Positions 1 to 5,210 of a stretch of DNA of 6,787 nucleotides are shown one piece after another (positions within the stretch are counted from its first letter, which is position 1; each line of letters starts with the position of its first letter). A model generated the notes under the pieces. That model saw nothing but the letters and a program-made list of their open reading frames with translations, ran no database searches and was not told the DNA's origin. The stretch comes from Desulfovibrio sp. (GTDB taxonomy: Bacteria > Desulfobacterota > Desulfovibrionia > Desulfovibrionales > Desulfovibrionaceae): positions 1-6,787 of the forward strand of contig JAISXC010000262.1 in the NCBI GenBank assembly GCA_031270875.1, given 5' to 3'. The position numbers and the translations under genes were made by a program.

Positions 1-266
1 TCGTCAATCTGGGCTGCGCCACAGGGCACCCCAGCTTTGTCATGTCCAACAGCTTTACCAATCAGACGTTGGCGCAGTTGCGTCTGGCCACTGACAAAAG
101 CCTTGAAAAGAAGGTATACGTTCTGCCCAAGGAACTGGACGAAGAGGTGGCGCGTCTGCATCTTGGCCGCATCGGCGCCAAACTGACCCGTCTCACCAGG
201 GAGCAGGCGGACTATATCGGCGTCAGGATCGAGGGGCCGTACAAGCCGGATCACTACAGGTATTGA
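1..266 (+). CDS. ahcY: S-adenosylhomocysteinase, C-terminal part (5' end outside window)
   Basis: The frame is open from base 3 and gives the last 87 residues of adenosylhomocysteinase, the cytosolic NAD-dependent enzyme that splits S-adenosylhomocysteine into adenosine and homocysteine in the activated methyl cycle. Seen directly: the near-invariant segment [20 protein letters not shown], the helix with [15 protein letters not shown], and the terminal KPDHYRY, whose Lys and Tyr reach into the NAD site of the neighbouring subunit in known structures. The C-terminus is intact and ends in TGA at 264-266. The methionine at 42 is internal, not a start. rnhA follows after 14 bp on the same strand, so the two are probably cotranscribed. 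Identification is very secure. Confidence 0.97.
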   Translation, partial: VNLGCATGHPSFVMSNSFTNQTLAQLRLATDKSLEKKVYVLPKELDEEVARLHLGRIGAKLTRLTREQADYIGVRIEGPYKPDHYRY

Positions 267-280
267 CATACGCTTGCCGC

Positions 281-766
281 ATGAAAAAAGTCATTGTCTA
301 CACGGACGGAGCCTGCCTCGGCAATCCCGGCCCCGGCGGCTGGGGCGCGGTTCTGCTGCTGCGGCATTCCGACGCCCGGAAGGAGATCTCCGGCGGTTAT
401 TCCCTGACAACCAACAACCGCATGGAAATCATCGCCGTGTTGAAAGGGCTTGCCGCCCTCAGGGAGCCCTGCGAGGTGAGCCTGTACACGGATTCACGCT
501 ATGTCTGCGACGCGCTGGAAAAAGGCTGGCTGGATTCCTGGCGGTCGAAAAACTGGCTGAGACCCGACAAAAAGCCGGTAAAAAATATTGACTTGTGGCA
601 AAAACTTCTGCCCCTGCTGGCCCGCCACAAGATCCGTTTTCACTGGCTCAAGGGCCATGCGGGGCACGCGGAAAACGAGCGCTGCGACGAACTGGCCTGT
701 CAGGCGGCGGCCGGCCCGCATCTGCCGCCGGATAGGGGATACGCGGCCGGGGAGAAAACAGGGTGA
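281..766 (+). CDS. rnhA: Ribonuclease HI
   Basis: This 161-residue protein cleaves the RNA strand of RNA-DNA hybrids (R-loops, replication primers) in the cytoplasm. The four metal-binding acidic residues of the family are all visible: D9 in [15 protein letters not shown]49 in NNRMEI, D71 in YTDSRY and D136 in NERCDELA. The catalytic-loop histidine is H126 in WLKGHAGH. The basic-protrusion region (about residues 78-105, [12 protein letters not shown]) is present as in E. coli RNase HI, which has 155 residues. The ATG at 281 is chosen because it places the first strand as in other family members. A TTG at 263 would overlap the ahcY stop but adds six residues without family support. No clear ribosome binding site is visible. 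The stop overlaps the GTG of the next gene. Confidence 0.96.
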   Translation: MKKVIVYTDGACLGNPGPGGWGAVLLLRHSDARKEISGGYSLTTNNRMEIIAVLKGLAALREPCEVSLYTDSRYVCDALEKGWLDSWRSKNWLRPDKKPVKNIDLWQKLLPLLARHKIRFHWLKGHAGHAENERCDELACQAAAGPHLPPDRGYAAGEKTG

Positions 767-1410
767 AAGCTCTGCTCCTGTGTCTGTGCGCGCTCCTGTG
801 CGCCCGATCCGCCGTCGCGGACGACGGCTGGCGCATTGTGCTCGGCAAGGAGCGGCAGAAGGAAACGGCCGCCGCCTGGCGGGAATATTCCCGGCTGTGG
901 GAGCATGTTCTGCGGTCATACGCGCGCGATGCGGAAAAGGAGAAAGACTCGTTGGCGCATTTGCCGCAAATTTCGCGGGAGAGCAGGCTGAATCTGGAAA
1001 AGGCGCTGCCCCGCATGAAACCCCTGGAAAAAGTTTCCGCAATCAGCGGGTTTATCAATTTCCAGGCCGAGGGGGCCACGGACAGGGAAATATATGGCGT
1101 GGAGGAAAAATGGGTTGCCCCGGCCGAGTTTTTTCGCCAGGCGCGGGGTGATTGCGAGGATTTCGCCATTGCCAAATACTTTGTGCTACGGGAAAAGGGG
1201 TTCCCCGCCGACGGCCTTCGGCTCCTGATTGTCAAGGAAAACGGCAAGGCCGGGCACATGCTTCTGGCTGTGCTGATTGACGGGCAACCGTACATAATCG
1301 ACAACAACAGCCGGCCCCCGGGTCTTGTTTTGAAACAGAACGAACAGTTGAGCCGGTATTACAACCTGAGCTTCGCCTTCAATGAACACGGGGTCTGGCT
1401 GTACAAGTAG
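763..1410 (+). CDS. LapG-like periplasmic transglutaminase-like cysteine protease (BTLCP family)
   Basis: This 215-residue protein starts at GTG 763, overlapping the rnhA stop by 4 bp (GTGA), with a good ribosome binding site GGGGAG at 749-754. Residues 1-19 look like a secretion signal (hydrophobic core [10 protein letters not shown], probable cleavage after AVA), so it should act in the periplasm. The mature part carries the bacterial transglutaminase-like fold with catalytic C131 in [13 protein letters not shown]165 in GHMLL and D180 in YIIDN. The acidic residues around the cysteine match the calcium-binding site of LapG. In known LapA/LapD/LapG systems, LapG cleaves the N-terminus of a giant surface adhesin unless LapD sequesters it when cyclic di-GMP is high. 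Neither a LapD-like receptor nor an adhesin is in this window, so the substrate is inferred. It is at the short end of the family, but all key residues are present. Confidence 0.85.
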   Translation: MKALLLCLCALLCARSAVADDGWRIVLGKERQKETAAAWREYSRLWEHVLRSYARDAEKEKDSLAHLPQISRESRLNLEKALPRMKPLEKVSAISGFINFQAEGATDREIYGVEEKWVAPAEFFRQARGDCEDFAIAKYFVLREKGFPADGLRLLIVKENGKAGHMLLAVLIDGQPYIIDNNSRPPGLVLKQNEQLSRYYNLSFAFNEHGVWLYK

Positions 1411-1423
1411 CCTGCCTTTGAAA

Positions 1424-1437
1424 AATGTATGCCTGAA
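1424..1437 (+). repeat. 14-nt direct repeat, copy 1, spanning the Gate gene start
   Basis: The string AATGTATGCCTGAA occurs here and again at 2421-2434. In both places the second ATG is the start codon of the following gene. The first ATG (1425) opens a three-codon frame, ATG-TAT-GCC-TGA, that overlaps the real start in another frame. Here it lies 18 bp after the LapG-like stop and no strong ribosome binding site is visible. The identity is observed; any role in translation is inference, and chance remains possible. Confidence 0.5.
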
Positions 1438-2400
1438 GCTGACATTGCCCTGCCGGCCGCGCTTTGGGAACCGCTCTTCCTGCCGCTTCTGCGCCTGCTC
1501 GCGGGGCTTGCCGCGGGCCTCCTGCTGGCCAGCGTGCTGGAATGCCTCAACTGGGCGCGTTTTCTGGCCGGACCGTCCAGGCCGCTCGCCCGTGCGGCGC
1601 ACCTGAGCGAGAGCTCCTGCGCCGCCTTCGCCCTTGCCTTTGTTTCCCCGGCGGCGGCCAACAGCCTGCTGGCCGATGCGCACAGCGGCGGGCTGATCTC
1701 CGGCAGGGAACTTACGCTGGCCAATCTTTTCAACAGCCTGCCGGCCTACATGGTACACACTCCGTCAATTTTTCTGCTTGCCTGGCCCGTGCTCGGCCGG
1801 CCGGCCGTAGTGTACGTGGGTCTGACCCTGCTGGCCGCGGCAGCGCGCACGGGCTTTACCGTCATCCTGGCCGCAATGACGCTGCCTCCGGCAAAGGCGA
1901 TTTCTCCCCGGAAATCCGCGTTTTCCGGGAAGGCCCCCTCCCTGGGCGACGTGCCGGGAAAAGCCTGGCGGCGTTTTGCGCGGCGTCTGCCGAGGCTTGC
2001 GCTGTTCACCGTGCCCGTGTACGTGCTGATGTACGTTTTGCAGCGCCTGGGGCAGTTTGATCTGCTTCAGGAATGGCTGGCCGCGCACATGGCCTGGCTC
2101 GGTTTTCTGAAGCCCGAGGCAATGGGCGTCATCGCCCTGCATCTGGCGGCGGAATTCGGCGCCGCCTTGGGAGCCGCGGGTTTCGCCCTGCAGAGCGGTG
2201 CCCTGGACCCGCGCGACATAGTGCTCGCATTGATGGTCGGCAATATTCTCTCAACGCCGGTACGGGCTCTGCGCCATCAGTTGCCGGCCTATGCGGGATT
2301 TTTTTCTCCGGCTCTGGCCCTGAAGCTCGTCCTCGCCAATCAGGGTCTCCGGGCCGCGAGCATGGCGATTGTGGCGATCCTCTATTATTGGTATGCATAG
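1429..2400 (+). CDS. Gate-domain (nucleoside recognition-type) integral membrane protein
   Basis: This 323-residue protein is very hydrophobic, with about eight likely membrane segments (for example residues 12-38, 65-80, 110-150, 187-205, 230-256, 262-275 and 295-321). It resembles the Gate (nucleoside recognition) family that also contains the sporulation proteins SpmA and SpmB. The two halves look related: residues 73-105 (SPAAANSLLADAHSGGLISG then LTLANLFNSLP) and about 246-277 (ALGAAGFALQSGALDPRDIV then LALMVGNILSTP) follow the same pattern of a small-residue helix, SG-L-x-R, and a helix ending N-x-L-x-x-P. A conserved RALRHQLPAYAGFFSP segment follows the second. A hydrophilic Lys/Arg/Ser-rich loop (about 153-186) joins the halves. 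The transported or sensed molecule is unknown. It sits 18 bp after the LapG-like gene and 25 bp before the MoaD/ThiS-like gene, so coexpression is likely. The start is the ATG at 1429; no strong ribosome binding site is seen. Confidence 0.7.
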   Translation: MPEADIALPAALWEPLFLPLLRLLAGLAAGLLLASVLECLNWARFLAGPSRPLARAAHLSESSCAAFALAFVSPAAANSLLADAHSGGLISGRELTLANLFNSLPAYMVHTPSIFLLAWPVLGRPAVVYVGLTLLAAAARTGFTVILAAMTLPPAKAISPRKSAFSGKAPSLGDVPGKAWRRFARRLPRLALFTVPVYVLMYVLQRLGQFDLLQEWLAAHMAWLGFLKPEAMGVIALHLAAEFGAALGAAGFALQSGALDPRDIVLALMVGNILSTPVRALRHQLPAYAGFFSPALALKLVLANQGLRAASMAIVAILYYWYA

Positions 2401-2414
2401 GGCATTTCATACTT

Positions 2415-2420
2415 GAGGAG
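2415..2420 (+). promoter_or_regulatory. Ribosome binding site of the MoaD/ThiS-like gene
   Basis: GAGGAG lies five bases before the ATG at 2426. It supports 2426 as the true start rather than the ATG at 2422, which opens a frame of only three codons. Confidence 0.75.
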
Positions 2421-2434
2421 AATGTATGCCTGAA
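2421..2434 (+). repeat. 14-nt direct repeat, copy 2, spanning the MoaD/ThiS-like gene start
   Basis: This is the second copy of AATGTATGCCTGAA (first copy 1424-1437). Again it contains the overlapping ATG-TAT-GCC-TGA minicistron and the true start ATG, and both proteins begin Met-Pro-Glu. Unlike copy 1, this one is preceded by a strong ribosome binding site. Confidence 0.5.
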
Positions 2435-2695
2435 AATCCGTTGAGAGCCGGGGGCATGCCCGATGTCTGCCTGATCCGGCCGGAATATGAGGGAGCGCGG
2501 GTACGCGTGCTCCTGCAGCCGGGGGAGAAGCACCTCTCCCTGCCGCGGCCCAAAACCGCGCTGCAGTTGCTGGCCGCCCTCGAACTGGAGGAGGAATGCG
2601 CTCTTGTGGCGCGCCGTGGGGAACTTTTGACGCCGGACAGGCAAATCTGGCCGGATGACGAAATATTGGTGCGGCAGGTCACTTCAAGCGGGTAA
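2426..2695 (+). CDS. MoaD/ThiS-like beta-grasp small protein
   Basis: This 89-residue protein fits the size and pattern of ubiquitin-like sulfur carriers. Seen directly: an N-terminal extension (residues 1-22), a strand (RVRVLLQ, 25-31), a helix with TALQLLAALEL (44-54), a strand ALVARRGELL (59-68), the turn TPDRQIWPDDEI (69-80) typical of the 'D-x-x-l-x-D-G-D-E' region, and a last strand LVRQV. Sulfur carriers normally end in Gly-Gly, whose last Gly is adenylylated and thiocarboxylated; here the end is Thr-Ser-Ser-Gly. It may therefore act as a divergent carrier, use the single terminal Gly, or have lost the carrier role. No E1-like activating enzyme (MoeB/ThiF) is in the window. The close coupling to the Gate-domain membrane gene is the only functional hint. 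Fold assignment is fairly confident, function is not. Confidence 0.65.
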   Translation: MPENPLRAGGMPDVCLIRPEYEGARVRVLLQPGEKHLSLPRPKTALQLLAALELEEECALVARRGELLTPDRQIWPDDEILVRQVTSSG

Positions 2696-2709
2696 GCGGG
2701 ACGTCCCGC
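2696..2709. other. 14-bp perfect palindrome between convergent genes, weak terminator candidate
   Basis: GCGGGACGTCCCGC immediately follows the stop codon of the MoaD/ThiS-like gene and lies 9 bp from the end of the minus-strand symporter remnant. As RNA it could form a 5-bp GC stem with an ACGU loop in either direction. A second inverted pair, AGCGGGT (2687-2693) and ACCCGCT (2727-2733), flanks it. No run of T follows on either strand, so a classical intrinsic terminator is not shown. It could equally be a protein-binding site. Confidence 0.3.
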
Positions 2710-2718
2710 CGTAATCCA

Positions 2719-3286
2719 CTAGCGAAACCCGCTGGGGCGCAGGCCGCCGACGAGCAGCATCAGCAGGCTGCCGGCGACGCCGATGAAAAGAGGATCCATG
2801 ATGTCGCCGACCAGGGGTTTGCCGAGGACGACGCAGGCGAGCCCTGTGCCCATGGCCCACATGGCGAACGCGGAAGAAATCCGGCCGGGAAAAAAGAGCG
2901 CCGCGGTCAGGACGCCGAAGGTCACGGCCCCCCTGAGCCCCATGGAGAGAAAGCTCCAGCCCAAGATAAGTGAGCCGCCGTTCCCACAACGGCGACCAGG
3001 AGCGTGGCCAGGGTCACGCCGCGAAGAAGGGTGGAAATTTTTCAATAATAAAAACAGGCAGGGCGGTGGACGGGTTAATCTGGGGCATGTGAATTTTCAT
3101 GTAAAGGCCCACGGCAACGCCGGCCAGACCTATCAGCGGAATGAGAAAAGCGCTGACCAGAGCGCCGGCCCTCCTGCCGCCAACGGAAAAATCGCCTGCG
3201 GATTTGACGCGCATGCCCGAATACAGGCCGAGCGCCGAGATGACGAGAAGCACCAGCAGGGCGCCCAGATAATGCTCAGTATTCAT
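2719..3286 (-). pseudogene. Sodium:solute symporter (SSS family) remnant with internal deletions and a frameshift
   Basis: Three blocks in the right order recall an SSS symporter, normally some 450-550 residues with 12-13 membrane helices. Block 1 starts at ATG 3286: TM1 (LGALLVLLVISALGLYSG) and the family's signature tail VKSAGDFSVGGRRAG. After about residue 49 (near 3140) it jumps to a late block, PLIGLAGVAVGLYMKIHMPQ followed by PSTALPVFIIEKFPPFF, and stops at 3014. In the next frame the same block continues as GVTLATLLVAVVGTA, which shows a frameshift near 3017-3030. A third frame, from about 2970, gives the C-terminal helices SLILGWSFLSMGLRGAV, ALFFPGRISSAFAMWAMGTG and DPLFIGVAGSLLMLLVGG, ending at TAG 2719. 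Only about 190 residues remain. An alternative start is the ATG at 3316. A short functional membrane protein is unlikely because the blocks lie in different frames. It follows the radical SAM fusion gene on the same strand by 52 bp. Confidence 0.75.
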
Positions 3287-3338
3287 GGATTGTCTTTTTT
3301 GTTTGCGACCCGGCATTTGTTCCCGCCGGCGGGCCCCT

Positions 3339-5210
3339 CTACAGCAAGTGTTCAAACCGTTTGGCGCAGTCCCGGCAGGAGATGTCCGGCCTGCCTTCCG
3401 CAAGGCGACGCCGGAAATGCGCGTACGGCGGTTCGTTCCAGAAATCCATCGGATTTTTTTGGAAAACGTTGCCAAAGACGCGGCGTCGCGGGTCATCCTC
3501 GGTGCTCGGCAGATTCAGATAAATACAGGGCGCGATATTGCCTTCGGCGTCAATAAACATGCAGGTTCCGATGCGCTCGCCGCACTCCTTGCGGGCCGCC
3601 GGACCGGGCAGGGAATAGTGAATCGTCCTGCCCGACGAGGCCGCCCTGCCCGCGGCTTCCCTCAAGACGGCCAGGGCGCTCCCGATTTTTTCCCGCTCGG
3701 CCGGGGCGTAGGCTTCCGTTTCCATGCCGGGCGCGGCGATGTAGTCCAAGGTGCTCACCACCGCAACGGGTACGTCAAGGCGCTCCATAAGCTGCGGCAA
3801 TGCTGAAACATCCTCGTATCTGGAAGCCAGCATCAGGTAGGCCAGATGCAGGCGCGGCCTGTCCGCCCCCAGACGCCGCTTCGCCCGGTTCAGAGCCAGA
3901 ATGCCCTCGCAGGCGCCGCTGAAAGGCACGCCCGCCCGCGCCGCGTTGCTTTTTTCATCCACGCCGGCCAGGGAAAAGGCCGCAACGTCAATCCCGCTGC
4001 GGACAAATTTTTCCGCGCTTTCAGGATTCAGGCCCATACCGCAGGTGGTTGTCGAAACAGCGGCTCCAACACGCACGGCCGCCAGCGCATAGTCGAAAAA
4101 GCGCGGATGCAGGAGAGGCTCCCCCCAGCCCTGCAAATGGACGCGTTTTGTCCGGCTGATCAAAGGCGCCAAGGCGGCGAAGACGTTGTCCCCCATATTG
4201 CGGGAGCGCCAGACGGCCGATTTGCTTGTATGCGGGCAATATGCGCACCTGCCGGCGCACCGGGATGTGATTTCAACCTGCAGGCAGTCAAAGGGACGTT
4301 TTTCCCCTGAAAAAAAGCGCCGCAGACGCCGGAGCGGAGTCTGGGGAACGAAGGCGGACAAGGCATCCGGCACGCTCACGATCCGCGCATTCCCGCCGGA
4401 CGCGGCACGGGTTCCGAGCGTCCAGCCCGTGCGGACGCAGGGCAGGCTGACGGTCGGGCTCCATTTGCTTTTGAAAGCCGCGATTCCCCTGTTGACGCCC
4501 AGACCCAGATTGACGAATCGGTGACCGCTTTCCTGCGCGCGGGCCACGATGGCCTGCAGGAGGACATCCGCGACGCCCGGCGGGCAATCGCTCCCGCGAA
4601 AGGCGAACATGTAAAAAGCTGTTGTCAGGCTGGAAAAATCCCCCGCGGCGAAAGCTCTCAGACGCGAGGCGCTGTCTCTGGCCGCGAAAAGGACGGCTCC
4701 CGGGCTTGCCGCGAGATAGTCGGGGATGCGGGCAAAAATATGGCGCGTGCCTGCCTCAAGAGGACGCGAGGCGAGGTAGCCCCGCACAAGACGTTCATGC
4801 TCCGGCAGCCATGATTCCTCCGACACGGCGCATTCCCGCGCGCCCCGCCGGAGCATGTTGCGCAGATTCTGGCCGGGATTCGCGGGGGGCAAAAAAATGA
4901 AGGCGTAAGCGTCTTCATGGCGGACAGCGTCCGCCGGAGCCAGCCGCGGCCGGGCCGGACCCAGAACCGTAAGATTCGCGCACGCCCCGTCGGCCGTCGC
5001 GGCGGCCACGGCGGCGTTCATGACTTCTTCCATGTCTTCGCCGGGAGCCCCGCCGGACCTGTAGGCGACGAGAGTGCGGTTTCCCTCAAGGTCATAGGCC
5101 GCGCACTCTCCGCACAGTACCGGCCGCGACTGCCCGACGGCCGTCACATACTCGACGAGCTGTTCCGGCACCAGCGCCTGGGCCGTTATGTGGGCAAAAT
5201 ATTCTCTCAC
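3339..5210 (-). CDS. Acyltransferase-like (GNAT/FemAB-like) + radical SAM + SPASM-type fusion protein
   Basis: This is a 623-residue fusion from GTG 5210, which overlaps the stop of the preceding gene by 4 bp (GTGA). An ATG at 5264 would add 18 low-complexity Ala/Pro residues. Residues 1-77 are a small N-terminal part. Residues about 77-252 are an acyltransferase-like domain ending in the motif LGLGVN (235-240) and FKSKW (246-250), as at the end of GNAT/FemAB-type domains. A linker (253-305) leads to a radical SAM domain with C318-x3-C322-x2-C325 (CAGRCAYC), which binds the [4Fe-4S] cluster that cleaves SAM, and GWGEP (361-365) in place of the usual GGEP. The C-terminus holds a four-cysteine SPASM-type pattern, C550-x11-C562 and C612-x2-C615, with FGNVF and FW between, enough for one auxiliary cluster; C543 is extra. 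SPASM enzymes often modify peptides or proteins. The substrate is unknown and no precursor peptide was recognised. Its N-terminal domain is homologous to that of the upstream gene. The radical SAM call is strong, the acyltransferase call moderate. Confidence 0.85.
   Translation of the reverse strand: MREYFAHITAQALVPEQLVEYVTAVGQSRPVLCGECAAYDLEGNRTLVAYRSGGAPGEDMEEVMNAAVAAATADGACANLTVLGPARPRLAPADAVRHEDAYAFIFLPPANPGQNLRNMLRRGARECAVSEESWLPEHERLVRGYLASRPLEAGTRHIFARIPDYLAASPGAVLFAARDSASRLRAFAAGDFSSLTTAFYMFAFRGSDCPPGVADVLLQAIVARAQESGHRFVNLGLGVNRGIAAFKSKWSPTVSLPCVRTGWTLGTRAASGGNARIVSVPDALSAFVPQTPLRRLRRFFSGEKRPFDCLQVEITSRCAGRCAYCPHTSKSAVWRSRNMGDNVFAALAPLISRTKRVHLQGWGEPLLHPRFFDYALAAVRVGAAVSTTTCGMGLNPESAEKFVRSGIDVAAFSLAGVDEKSNAARAGVPFSGACEGILALNRAKRRLGADRPRLHLAYLMLASRYEDVSALPQLMERLDVPVAVVSTLDYIAAPGMETEAYAPAEREKIGSALAVLREAAGRAASSGRTIHYSLPGPAARKECGERIGTCMFIDAEGNIAPCIYLNLPSTEDDPRRRVFGNVFQKNPMDFWNEPPYAHFRRRLAEGRPDISCRDCAKRFEHLL

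Noticed and set aside
263..280. TTG at 263 as the start of rnhA, overlapping the ahcY stop
   Set aside because: It adds six residues before the family's usual N-terminus, and the nearest purine run (AGG, 258-260) is only two bases away. The ATG at 281 fits the RNase HI fold better.
648..1307. Long open frame on the minus strand opposite rnhA and the LapG-like gene
   Set aside because: Its translation is Arg/Ser/Pro-rich with no family resemblance, and it is antisense to two well-supported genes. Such frames are common in GC-rich DNA.
3014..3286. A short intact 90-residue membrane protein instead of a pseudogene
   Set aside because: The symporter similarity continues past its stop in another frame and again in a third, which indicates a broken longer gene.
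3322..3333. Perfect palindrome CCCGCCGGCGGG between the radical SAM gene stop and the symporter remnant, as a terminator or operator
   Set aside because: It has no loop, no T-run and no second copy nearby, and is of a kind expected by chance in GC-rich DNA.
3287..3338. Small precursor peptide gene next to the radical SAM fusion
   Set aside because: The 52-bp gap is too short and no small frame with a ribosome binding site and a leader-like sequence was seen. A precursor, if any, must lie outside the window.
3846..4310. Open frames on the plus strand opposite the radical SAM fusion gene
   Set aside because: They have low-complexity Arg/Pro/Ala composition and no recognisable motif, and the opposite strand carries a clear multi-domain protein.
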